64,000 nt of DNA from Candidatus Caenarcanales bacterium (GTDB lineage Bacteria; Cyanobacteriota; Vampirovibrionia; LMEP-6097): NCBI GenBank assembly GCA_013216135.1, contig JABSOS010000002.1, positions 1 through 64,000 on the forward strand, given 5' to 3'. Positions within the stretch are counted from its first letter, which is position 1, and the number at the start of each line of letters is the position of its first letter. Made by a program: the position numbers and the translations under genes. Positions 8,661-16,481 of this stretch are shown piece by piece. A model generated the notes under the pieces. The model was not told where the DNA came from, did no database searches, and saw only the letters and a program-made list of their open reading frames with translations.

Positions 8661-9026
8661 CTAAGAACTTAAAGCTAATTCTTTATTTTTAACTTCATTA
8701 TTCTCATCAACTAAAACGATAGTAGGTTTATGATTCTCTAGCTGAGCTTCATCTAGCTGAGCGTATGAACAAATAATGACCAAATCATTATTCTGGAAAA
8801 GACGTGCAGCAGCACCATTAATACCGATTACACCTTCATCGCCTTCGATAGCGTAAGTGATAATTCTTTCACCGTTATTAATATTTAGAACTTGAACCTG
8901 TTCGAACTCAAGTATGCCAGCTTCTTCTAGAAGCTTTCTATCTATAGTGATACTACCTTCATAGTTTAAGTCACACTGTGTAACAGTCGCTCTATGAATC
9001 TTCGCTTTCAGAATCGTTCTCAGCAT
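8661..9026 (-). CDS. panD: aspartate 1-decarboxylase proenzyme
   Basis: 121 aa, the usual length. It decarboxylates L-aspartate to beta-alanine for pantothenate and CoA synthesis in the cytoplasm. Seen: the family N-terminus [16 protein letters not shown], and the self-cleavage site Gly24-Ser25 within YEGSITID, which generates the pyruvoyl cofactor; [11 protein letters not shown] and [21 protein letters not shown] follow. The ATG at 9026 lies inside the end of infC (35-base overlap), and the family N-terminus confirms this start. Co-transcription and probably coupled translation with infC are likely. No other pantothenate gene is in the window. Confidence 0.95.
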   Translation of the reverse strand: MLRTILKAKIHRATVTQCDLNYEGSITIDRKLLEEAGILEFEQVQVLNINNGERIITYAIEGDEGVIGINGAAARLFQNNDLVIICSYAQLDEAQLENHKPTIVLVDENNEVKNKELALSS

Positions 9027-9639
9027 TACCTTCTTGCTCTTTTTTCAGTTTTTCGATCTCTTTAATCTTATTCTTATCCGGTCCTGGAATAATGAATACG
9101 ATCATTGATCGACCTGTCATTTTACCAAAATCGCCCTCAGAATGTCCATCATAAACTAGATCATTTAAGAATCTTTGTGCTAGCTCATAAGCTAGGTGTT
9201 TATGCTGCATCTCTCTTCCTCTAAGAGTGATGTTTAATTTAACTCTTTTTCCTTTCTCTAAAAACTTCTTAGCGTGGCTTAATCTAGTGTTATAGTCACC
9301 GATATCGATGTTATAACGCATCTTAATTTCTTTAAAGTCGTTTGAGTTTTGTTTTTTCTTTTGACTTTTTTCTTTTTTACTTAATTCAAACTTATATTTT
9401 CCGTAATCTAAAATTCTTGCGACTGGAACATCTGATTTATCAGATACTACAAATAAATCTAATTCTTGCTCTCTTGCTATTCTAAGGGCCTCATCTTTAG
9501 TGATCTCACCTAAGTTATCACCGTTTGCATCAATTACTCTCAGAGACCTAGCTCTGATGTGTTCATTTAATGGAATATTTATACGAGGTCTTTTACCTCT
9601 GAATCCGAAACCTTTTTTATTTTTTATATTGCTATTGAT
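8992..9639 (-). CDS. infC: translation initiation factor IF-3, probable AUC start codon
   Basis: 215 aa. IF-3 binds the 30S subunit and rejects poor initiation complexes. Both domains are present: the N-terminal one ([17 protein letters not shown], then [10 protein letters not shown]) and the C-terminal one ([14 protein letters not shown], then [19 protein letters not shown]). Between the in-frame stop at 9673-9675 and the N-terminal domain there is no ATG, GTG, TTG or CTG; the only in-frame ATG (9321) would delete the whole N-terminal domain. An AGGAG lies 10 bases before an ATC at 9639, the best candidate; ATA at 9630 is an alternative. Known: E. coli infC starts with AUU and the Myxococcus homologue with AUC, so IF-3 can autoregulate by start-codon discrimination. 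The usual rpmI-rplT pair does not follow; panD overlaps instead. Confidence 0.93.
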   Translation of the reverse strand: MNSNIKNKKGFGFRGKRPRINIPLNEHIRARSLRVIDANGDNLGEITKDEALRIAREQELDLFVVSDKSDVPVARILDYGKYKFELSKKEKSQKKKQNSNDFKEIKMRYNIDIGDYNTRLSHAKKFLEKGKRVKLNITLRGREMQHKHLAYELAQRFLNDLVYDGHSEGDFGKMTGRSMIVFIIPGPDKNKIKEIEKLKKEQEGNAENDSESEDS

Positions 9640-9682
9640 GCTTTTATATCTCCTTAATTTTCTATGATCATTTTACCCAAAT

Positions 9683-10657
9683 TTAACAAATAAGGCTACA
9701 CTTTGTGCTTTCCCTAATATTATTGTTATTAATGCAGAACTCTGTGCAGGCTATTAAGCTTTCTGCTGAAGCTTTATTTTGACCTACTATATCAAAGGCT
9801 GTGCCGTGATCGACGCTTACTCTAATATATGGTAAACCCGCTGTTAGATTAACTGCATTAAAGCCAGCTACAGCTTTAATTACAGGTAATGCCTGATCGT
9901 GGTATGCAGCAATGTATAAATCGTATTCTTGTTTCTTTTTGTTAATGAAGTTTTGCCCTGCTTGAGCGAATAAAGAATCAGCCGCTAAAGGCTCTGTAAT
10001 AGTCACTAGCTCTAGTTCTTCTTTTAAGTTCTCTATCGCCTGCTTTAAAAAGCTTTGCTCTTCCGTGCCGATAAGACCATTCTCTCCACAATGAGGGTTT
10101 AAGCCTGAAATTGCTATCTTAGGGGTCGCTATTTTGAAGATGTTCTTCATAGCTTTATAAGAATTTTTTACTGTACTTGAAAATTTACTTATAAATTCAT
10201 TTGCAACATCTTTAATTGCTACGTGCCTAGTAGCTAGAACTGTTCTAAAATCATCACAGATAAAGAACATCTCTACCTCTTCTTTTCTAAGTCCATTCTC
10301 TTTAGCTAAGAATTCAGTTTGACCACTGGAATCATCACCTGCTAAAGATAATGATTCTTTAGCAACTGGTCCAGTAATCAAATAATCTATTTCATGATTC
10401 AATGCCATGGAGTTTGCTTTCTTTAAAGTCGCAATTGCATGCTTTCCTGAAAGTTTTGATGCTTTACCTTTTTTTACTAAACTCTTTGTCAGCTCGACAT
10501 TTAACAAATCATCAATAAGAATGATTTCTAATGAGTCACGGTATTCCTTAGATTCTAATTCCTGAGAGAATTTCGTGAAAATCTCAGGTCCTATACCCGC
10601 CAAATCTCCTAGTGTGAAGCCTAATTTTATTTTTTTGCTGGGTATAGATAAGTCCAT
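9683..10657 (-). CDS. pdxA: 4-hydroxythreonine-4-phosphate dehydrogenase
   Basis: 324 aa. It oxidises 4-phosphohydroxy-threonine in DXP-dependent pyridoxal phosphate synthesis, or acts as a PdxA-family paralogue. Seen: GFTLGDLAGIGPE at the N-terminus, ITGPVAKESL, GQTEFLA, the metal-ligand HV in ATRHVAI, GLNPHCGENG, AYHDQALPVIK and LPYIRVSVDHGTAFDI; metal-binding His residues are all in place. The start is taken at ATG 10657; a TTG one codon earlier is also possible. Divergent from hpf with only 18 bases between the two start codons, so their promoters must overlap. A CATAAT box on the minus strand would give a 4-base leader. Confidence 0.92.
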   Translation of the reverse strand: MDLSIPSKKIKLGFTLGDLAGIGPEIFTKFSQELESKEYRDSLEIILIDDLLNVELTKSLVKKGKASKLSGKHAIATLKKANSMALNHEIDYLITGPVAKESLSLAGDDSSGQTEFLAKENGLRKEEVEMFFICDDFRTVLATRHVAIKDVANEFISKFSSTVKNSYKAMKNIFKIATPKIAISGLNPHCGENGLIGTEEQSFLKQAIENLKEELELVTITEPLAADSLFAQAGQNFINKKKQEYDLYIAAYHDQALPVIKAVAGFNAVNLTAGLPYIRVSVDHGTAFDIVGQNKASAESLIACTEFCINNNNIRESTKCSLIC

Positions 10658-10660
10658 CAA

Positions 10661-10673
10661 TGCTATAATTATG
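10661..10673. promoter_or_regulatory. divergent overlapping -10 elements of hpf and pdxA
   Basis: On the plus strand TGCTATAAT (10661-10669) is a perfect extended -10 and would place +1 exactly at the A of the hpf ATG (10676). On the minus strand CATAAT (10673-10668) would start pdxA transcription four bases before its ATG. The two boxes overlap by two bases, so polymerase at one should exclude the other. Confidence 0.6.
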
Positions 10674-10675
10674 GC

Positions 10676-11299
10676 ATGAATACAACCGCCCCGACACTAA
10701 TTGAAACTAGTAATATCGATATTACTCCTGCAATTAAGGAGTACGCTGAATCTAAATTAGAAAGAGTACATAAGCATTTTGACTCTTTAATACAGAATCA
10801 TCAGATCAAAGTTGTTCTTAGCGTAGTTAAGAACCATAAAAGTAATAACCAGAAAGCGGAGATCACTATTAACCTTAAAGGTGGTCACGTAATTAGATCA
10901 CATTCTTTTGAAGATAATGTTTATGCTGCTATCGATACTGTAATTGATAAGTTAGAAAGACAGTTACGTAAATTTAAGACTAGAATTTATAACAGAATTC
11001 ATAGAGGAAAGAGCATTAAAACTTTCGGTTTTGAGGAAGATTTAGATAGCACAGCATTTGAAGTTCCAGAAGAGATCGCTGAAGATGTAAAAGATTACTC
11101 TGAGCCTAAAATTATTAAGACTAAGAGATTTAAGATGGAGCCTATGGATCCTCAAGATGCAGTTGAGTGTTTAGCTGATTGTGGTCATAACTTCTATATG
11201 TTCTTAAACATCTACTCTAATAAAATCGCTGTGGTTTACCAAAGAGAAGATGGAGACTATGGTTTAATTGAACCTGAAACTTTACAGGTAGATAATTAA
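10676..11299 (+). CDS. hpf: ribosome hibernation-promoting factor, long form
   Basis: 207 aa. Two domains: an N-terminal S30AE domain (residues ~1-110, with ITPAIKEYAESKLERVHKHF and VYAAIDTVIDKLERQLRK), which binds the decoding region of the 30S, and a C-terminal domain (~145-200, PMDPQDAVECLADCGHNFYMF then VVYQREDGDYGLIEP), which dimerises ribosomes into 100S particles. This is the long HPF class found in Firmicutes, Cyanobacteria and plastids. No Shine-Dalgarno is present; an extended -10 TGCTATAAT six bases upstream predicts a leaderless mRNA. A terminator follows. Confidence 0.95.
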   Translation: MNTTAPTLIETSNIDITPAIKEYAESKLERVHKHFDSLIQNHQIKVVLSVVKNHKSNNQKAEITINLKGGHVIRSHSFEDNVYAAIDTVIDKLERQLRKFKTRIYNRIHRGKSIKTFGFEEDLDSTAFEVPEEIAEDVKDYSEPKIIKTKRFKMEPMDPQDAVECLADCGHNFYMFLNIYSNKIAVVYQREDGDYGLIEPETLQVDN

Positions 11300-11324
11300 T
11301 TTATAAAACTTGGTTTAGTTATTT

Positions 11325-11347
11325 AGCCTCGCTTTGCGGGGCTTTTT
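11325..11347 (+). terminator. rho-independent terminator of hpf
   Basis: Stem AGCCTCGC/GCGGGGCT (one T-G pair) with a TTT loop, followed by TTTT, about 26 bases after the hpf stop. Confidence 0.85.
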
Positions 11348-11426
11348 ATTATCAATATCTTACATTTGTTTACGTTTTATCTTTAGTCTTGGAAGAAGGC
11401 GAAGCTGGTGTTTTGGGGATAATACA

Positions 11427-14318
11427 ATGAACGAGTTAAATCGTATTTCTTCTAGCGCGAATATATCATCTAATTCAGGTACTAAATTAGTTGCTGCTAG
11501 CTCCTTCGGTAAGGACTTAAATAGGTCTGATATTTATTTACAGAAAAATAACAACCAATTATTTGATGAAGATTCAATTCAAAGATTCACTAATGGCACT
11601 CAAACTAAAGAAGATGAGTTTACTCTAATTAAGTATTTAACTGCTGAGCGTAATCTTGATCTAGATTTAGTTGATAGCTCTAAATTAATTGAAGAGTATG
11701 TAAGTAATCCTGAAAAGCTAAGAGAATTAAAAGGTACTTTGTATATAACTAACAGCATTGAACTTCATGAGAAATTAAGCCTTGGAAATTTACTTGATAG
11801 AAATAAAAGACTAAAAGGCAAAGAAACTAGTGTTTTAATGATAAATTCATCAGATCCAAGCTCATGGATGTTGACTAATCATAGAATTAAGGGTGATATT
11901 TATGAAAAAGAAATTCAAGAATTTAACCCACAAATGGCTAAGCTTGGATCTTTATCTTATCTAGATGAGCACTTACCTTCAAATGAAGCGAGAGTTAATT
12001 CAATTGTTAATCAGTTTAAGAAGGATAATCCAAATACTTTGCTAGAAGACATTCTTGTAGAACAAGGTGTAATAAATAGACTAAATGAAAAACTAGCTAA
12101 ATCTGACCGTGCTTTAAATTCCAATGATGTAAATGAAGCAATTAGAAATGAGTTGTTTAATGTTAATATCAATCGTTTGTCTACCTTTGATGGAGTGATT
12201 AATGGTTGGGCTAATTCTCTTGAAGACTCTTTGAATAAGAACATTAGTTTACTATCTGATCAAGATTTGGCTAAATCTCTTATTCTCTACTCAAAGATTG
12301 ATAGCTCTAAAGCGATGAATTATCTTAGAAATAATAAAGAAAAATTCGAAGATATAAGTAATAAATATAACCTTGAAGCTATAGTTGGAGCTAACAATGG
12401 TTCTGATTTAGCTTCTTTATCATATGATTTGAAAATTCAGCAAGATTGGTCAAGTAATAATGAGATTTCTAATGAGAATTTAGACTTAGTTAAAGACAAA
12501 GTTGCTGATATTGAAAATTTCCTTAATACTGCAAATCTTCCTGATTCGGTTAATATTTCTTCTTCAATTTTTAAGAATCGTAGTCCTAAGAACCTTTTAA
12601 CCTCTTTTGGAGTAAGTGATTACCAGGAAAGAGCTATTGTTAGTTCTAATCCTGATAAATATAAAAATATTGATTTAATTCCTAGTAACTCTGCTTTACT
12701 TAAACAGGCACAAACATTTAAAGCTAATTATGTAAGTAATAAGGGACTCTCGACAGAGTCAGCTGCTAGCCTTGCAAATTATGTTGAATATGTAAATGAC
12801 TCTAATGAATTAAAACTCCCAGTTGATCAAGCTGGAGCAAACAGTATGTTTGATGAATGGTTTACCGGCTTTTCAGCTAAAAAAATTCAAGATGTTGATA
12901 TTTCTGAAGATGGAATTATTCTAGATGCCTCATCTCCTTTAAATGAGACTCGAGGGCGACTAGAAAAAGAAATTAGAAGTAAAATCATCGGTTATTCTAA
13001 AAATATTGATAGTAAGTTTGGGCGTAATGAAGAAAGTGAAAGGGAGATTGCTGATTTGTTAAAAGCATACTTCATGCTAAGTAATGGAAGAGATAGAAAT
13101 ACTTTTATATCCTCTCTTGAAGACATAGATAACTTAAACAATTTTAAAATTGCTGATTTGATAGAAGCAAATGGTGAAATAGGAGCGAAAAGTAACCTTA
13201 CTACGACAGCTTGGTATTTAGGTGAAGCTATAAACTCTCCTTATAGTAAACAAGATCATCATAAAAATGCCCTAAATAATTTTAAAAATGAATTAGCTAA
13301 AACTGAGATCTTTGTGAAAAACTCTAGTTTGGACGATAAAACAAAAAACGATATTTTAAATGTTTTAGGTGAATTCACTGGTCTCAGACCTAGTCTTAAC
13401 AATAGTTCTAGTCAGTTAGCTTTTAAGTTTAATTTAAATGAAGAAGAATTAAAATCTACTAATTCATACCTTGTAGCTAAAGATGAATGGATACCATCAC
13501 GTGTAAGTGAAGATAGGTTGGGTCCATGGGGAACAATTGATGCTATAAGGGGATTTGTTGGTCACAATGTTAATCTAGTAAAAAACAATGGTGTGATTCC
13601 AGCTAAAGAATCTCCTTCAAAAATAGATAACTCAAATACTTTAGATGAAATTAGCCTCAATCATGGTGTTAATGATTCTAATTTAAATATTGAAAAGATG
13701 AATGATGGTTCAGAGTTAGTAACTTATAAGTTAGCTGATGACAAAGTAGTTTATTTTAGTATTTCTGAGGCTCAGAATTGGCGCATAACAGAGCTTGCAA
13801 AACAGCACAATATGGGTGAAAGAAATATAAAGCAATGGTTTGTATCTCAGGTTATAAAAACAGAAGAACTAATCGCAAGTGAAACAGCAAACATTACAGG
13901 TACTGATAAAATTCAGAAGATAAGAAAAAAACGTTATAAGGAATTAGATAATGCACTAATAGCTTTAGCTCGTGTCCCAGAAACTAGTTACGATACCAGA
14001 AATACTCTATTAATAGATGAAAATACTAGCCAAGATGAAATTGTTAGGCATGCAAATAAGCGTCACCTAAGTAACCGAAGTGCTGCTGATTATTCTTCAT
14101 TAAGATTTATAAACTTTAGTTCTTATATAAATGATGAAACTGATTTCTTAGGGTTTGGTATTAGTTCAGTAAGTGAGTTTAATGCTCTTAGGTCTAGTTT
14201 AAGGGAAGCAAATATCCTAATGACTCAAGAAGAGCTTGCAATACAGCAGAAAACTGCTGAGGAAGAATGGTTAGCTTCTATTAATAATACCCCAGAAGAA
14301 GAGTTAGTTACTGAGTAG
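11427..14318 (+). CDS. large hypothetical protein, 963 aa
   Basis: No family was recognised. The start is set at ATG 11427, preceded by GGGG with 8-base spacing; the open frame extends further upstream through the hpf terminator region, which is implausible coding. The N-terminus (MNELNRISSSANISSNSG) is Ser/Asn-rich and polar, with no signal peptide. The body is acidic, rich in Asn, Ser, Leu and Glu, mostly alpha-helical in character, with no Cys-rich or enzyme motif. A short basic helix (KIQKIRKKRYKELDNALIAL) occurs near residue 830. Size and composition suggest a structural, secreted or effector-like protein, but that is inference. It overlaps the convergent trmL 3' end by 11 bases. Confidence 0.75.
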   Translation: MNELNRISSSANISSNSGTKLVAASSFGKDLNRSDIYLQKNNNQLFDEDSIQRFTNGTQTKEDEFTLIKYLTAERNLDLDLVDSSKLIEEYVSNPEKLRELKGTLYITNSIELHEKLSLGNLLDRNKRLKGKETSVLMINSSDPSSWMLTNHRIKGDIYEKEIQEFNPQMAKLGSLSYLDEHLPSNEARVNSIVNQFKKDNPNTLLEDILVEQGVINRLNEKLAKSDRALNSNDVNEAIRNELFNVNINRLSTFDGVINGWANSLEDSLNKNISLLSDQDLAKSLILYSKIDSSKAMNYLRNNKEKFEDISNKYNLEAIVGANNGSDLASLSYDLKIQQDWSSNNEISNENLDLVKDKVADIENFLNTANLPDSVNISSSIFKNRSPKNLLTSFGVSDYQERAIVSSNPDKYKNIDLIPSNSALLKQAQTFKANYVSNKGLSTESAASLANYVEYVNDSNELKLPVDQAGANSMFDEWFTGFSAKKIQDVDISEDGIILDASSPLNETRGRLEKEIRSKIIGYSKNIDSKFGRNEESEREIADLLKAYFMLSNGRDRNTFISSLEDIDNLNNFKIADLIEANGEIGAKSNLTTTAWYLGEAINSPYSKQDHHKNALNNFKNELAKTEIFVKNSSLDDKTKNDILNVLGEFTGLRPSLNNSSSQLAFKFNLNEEELKSTNSYLVAKDEWIPSRVSEDRLGPWGTIDAIRGFVGHNVNLVKNNGVIPAKESPSKIDNSNTLDEISLNHGVNDSNLNIEKMNDGSELVTYKLADDKVVYFSISEAQNWRITELAKQHNMGERNIKQWFVSQVIKTEELIASETANITGTDKIQKIRKKRYKELDNALIALARVPETSYDTRNTLLIDENTSQDEIVRHANKRHLSNRSAADYSSLRFINFSSYINDETDFLGFGISSVSEFNALRSSLREANILMTQEELAIQQKTAEEEWLASINNTPEEELVTE

Positions 14319-14817
14319 AAGTTTGCCGATAAGCTTCGTAGTAAACTGTTTGAGTTGTACTAGCTAAATTCAAACAACGAGCTTTACCAGAACTCATAGG
14401 AACGGTAAGGAAATTTTCTTGATATATAGAATTAAAGCTTTTTGGTAAACCACTTCCTTCTGAACCAAAAACTAAATAATCTCCAGTTTTATAGCTTATA
14501 TTCCAAAAAGACTTCTCGACTTTACTACTTAAGAAATAGATATTATTTCCTTCTTTATTAACGCATTTATTTACTGGAAAGCCTTGCTTTGCAAGAAATT
14601 CTTCCCAGTTTTTATGAACTGTATATTGAAGATCCTCCCAGTAATCCATAGCTGATCTTTTTAAATACTTATCATTTATCTCAAAACCCAGTGGTTCAAT
14701 AAAATGTAAGTGAAGGTCGTTAGCTACACACATTCTAGCTATATTTCCAGAATTCTGAGGGATTTCTGGATTAAAAAGTACTATATTAAAGAAGTTCTTT
14801 GATTGATTTGAAGTCAT
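14308..14817 (-). CDS. trmL: tRNA (cytidine(34)-2'-O)-methyltransferase, SPOUT family
   Basis: About 169 aa. It methylates the 2'-OH of the wobble nucleotide of certain leucine tRNAs using S-adenosylmethionine. Seen: FNPEIPQNSGNIARMCVAND (motif 1 with the catalytic Arg), HFIEPLGF, YLVFGSEGSGLPKSF (motif 2, knot) and VPMSSGKARCLNLASTTQTVYYEAYRQ (motif 3, trefoil knot). Length is typical for TrmL. ATG 14817 was chosen; the frame is also open from a TTG at 14832. It overlaps the upstream 14786-15574 gene by 32 bases, so translational coupling is likely. Confidence 0.93.
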   Translation of the reverse strand: MTSNQSKNFFNIVLFNPEIPQNSGNIARMCVANDLHLHFIEPLGFEINDKYLKRSAMDYWEDLQYTVHKNWEEFLAKQGFPVNKCVNKEGNNIYFLSSKVEKSFWNISYKTGDYLVFGSEGSGLPKSFNSIYQENFLTVPMSSGKARCLNLASTTQTVYYEAYRQTSTQ

Positions 14818-15574
14818 GATTTCTTGTCGCAATTGAAATTTTAACAGCTTTAGTAGCTTCTATCTTTTCTTTTATTTCACTGAGTGGTAAGCCGGCAAAG
14901 CCGGCGAAATAAAGCTCTATACTTGGATCAAAGTTTAATATAGATCCGATAATGTATTCCAAATTCACGCCGATAAGCTTTTTGAAATTTATTCTTATAA
15001 AATTCTCATCATTTATCATAATAAAACTAATTAATTCCTCTAAAGAATAAGGTAAATATCCTGCATCATTAGGGCTTAGAGTTTTTTCTTTTATTTCAGG
15101 AAACGGAGCACTAAGTGATTTAATTAAAGAAGCTATATCATTTACTATGAACGGAAAGATTTTGATTTTCTTATATTTACCAGTATAAACTCTATCCAAA
15201 TCTTCACTATTATATACAGGAATTATAAAATCAAAGTCTTTAAATTTATCATCTTCAATTAAATTAAGAAAATTATCACTGACTATGGGGCAAAACACTT
15301 CTGTATTTTTAGTTCTTAAATCAAAGAATCCTAGTTCTTTTAGTTTTAAAAGAGTATCCAAATGCTTTTCTTTATAAACTGATCCGATACTTAAATTCTT
15401 AATTCCTTTAAAAAGGGAAAGTTTTTCTTTTAAAGCATATGAACTTAGACTCAATTCCAGATAAATATCTTCCTTGTCTACTTGCTTCTTGTAATCGTGA
15501 ACTATGCTTTTATAAAGCAATTTATCTTGCTCATATTCATCTTTAGATATATTTATGATTGAATAGAATGCCAT
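14786..15574 (-). CDS. hypothetical protein, 262 aa
   Basis: No family was recognised with confidence. An alternating pattern of hydrophobic beta-strands and helices (DIYLELSLSSYALKEKL, LSIGSVY, FCPIVSD, FDFIIPVYN, KIFPFIVNDIASL, IELYFAGFAGL) looks like a TIM-barrel or aldolase-type fold, but no catalytic lysine motif was identified. It sits between the radical SAM gene (5 bases upstream) and trmL (32-base overlap), so it is probably in one operon with tRNA or cofactor-modifying enzymes. ATG at 15574. Confidence 0.65.
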   Translation of the reverse strand: MAFYSIINISKDEYEQDKLLYKSIVHDYKKQVDKEDIYLELSLSSYALKEKLSLFKGIKNLSIGSVYKEKHLDTLLKLKELGFFDLRTKNTEVFCPIVSDNFLNLIEDDKFKDFDFIIPVYNSEDLDRVYTGKYKKIKIFPFIVNDIASLIKSLSAPFPEIKEKTLSPNDAGYLPYSLEELISFIMINDENFIRINFKKLIGVNLEYIIGSILNFDPSIELYFAGFAGLPLSEIKEKIEATKAVKISIATRNHDFKSIKELL

Positions 15575-15579
15575 TAGAA

Positions 15580-16461
15580 TTACTTTCTATAAACATTAAT
15601 AACGGCAAGTTCACCAATTTTATCTCTAACTTGAGATTGCAAAAATTCTTCTATAAAGAAAGCATCTTCTTTAGAAATCACTGGCAGCTCAATATATTCT
15701 CTTTTAGACTCATCAACTTCAGCTTTACTAGCTTCTGTATAATGATTCCCTCTAGTCTCTAACCAATATTCAGAACCTGATTTAGGCTTGGCTCGGTTAG
15801 GTGTGTTAATTTGGATTTTTCTAATACCGAGTTCAATGATAGTTTCAGCCATCTTCAACAAGTAAGCTTCATCCTTAGCAAACTTTGGTAAGAACATAAT
15901 CTGCAACTGTAAATTACTTCCAGAAATAGATTTAAGATTTTTAATTCCAGCTTTAATTTCTTCAATACTTAAACTATTTTCAGCCTGATTAATACTTTTC
16001 AAACTTATTTCATCCACGGCATCAAGCTTTAAGGAAATTAAATCAAAATAGTTAAGTGCACTTATTACATTTTTGTCATCGAGTGTAGTTGCATTTGTAA
16101 GAACCGATAAGGGAATATTTAGGTCTTTAGCTTCGAGCCATTTCTTTATCTCAAAAGCAATCTCACCGAAATTAGCTGCTAATGTAGGTTCACCAGAACC
16201 TGCAAATGTAATAATATCTAATTCATTAATCTCAAATGCTTTCTGCTGATAAGCTGCATCAAGATCAGAGATGACATCTGCAGTCGGAACATAAATCTTT
16301 CTTTCTCTAGTTATATTCTGTATTTTCCCTAATTGGCAGTATGAGCAATTAAAACTGCAAGTGCTAACTGGACCAATTGGGTCTATTCCTAAAGAAGTTC
16401 CTGATCGCCAAGAAACCACAGGTCCATAAATATAACTCGGTCTAATTTCAGTTTCTTGCAC
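15580..16461 (-). CDS. radical SAM protein, COG0731-like
   Basis: 293 aa. Cys35, Cys39 and Cys42 form the CxxxCxxC motif (CSFNCSYCQLG) that holds a 4Fe-4S cluster and cleaves S-adenosylmethionine. ITFAGSGEPTL is the usual GxGEPTL-type element that follows, and SLKLDAVDEIS fits the next barrel strand. The family resembles Fe-S oxidoreductases of the COG0731 group (relatives of wybutosine synthesis enzymes); the substrate is not known. Start GTG at 16461: a TATTAT box on the minus strand at 16474-16469 would place +1 one base before it. First gene of a likely operon with the 262-aa protein and trmL. Divergent from spoIID. Confidence 0.85.
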   Translation of the reverse strand: MQETEIRPSYIYGPVVSWRSGTSLGIDPIGPVSTCSFNCSYCQLGKIQNITRERKIYVPTADVISDLDAAYQQKAFEINELDIITFAGSGEPTLAANFGEIAFEIKKWLEAKDLNIPLSVLTNATTLDDKNVISALNYFDLISLKLDAVDEISLKSINQAENSLSIEEIKAGIKNLKSISGSNLQLQIMFLPKFAKDEAYLLKMAETIIELGIRKIQINTPNRAKPKSGSEYWLETRGNHYTEASKAEVDESKREYIELPVISKEDAFFIEEFLQSQVRDKIGELAVINVYRK

Positions 16462-16468
16462 AATCCTG

Positions 16469-16475
16469 ATAATAT
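16469..16475. promoter_or_regulatory. shared divergent -10 region, radical SAM gene and spoIID
   Basis: Plus strand TAATAT (16470-16475) lies six bases before the A of the spoIID ATG (16482). Minus strand TATTAT (16474-16469) lies seven bases before the GTG of the radical SAM gene (16461). The two hexamers share five base pairs, so the two leaderless transcripts would compete for one site. Confidence 0.55.
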
Positions 16476-16481
16476 CATTAT

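Noticed and set aside
8992-9321. IF-3 as a 109-aa protein starting at ATG 9321
   Set aside because: The frame upstream encodes the complete N-terminal domain, so this start would delete half the factor.
11334-11426. Upstream extension of the 963-aa gene
   Set aside because: It runs through the hpf terminator, and a better start with GGGG lies at 11427.
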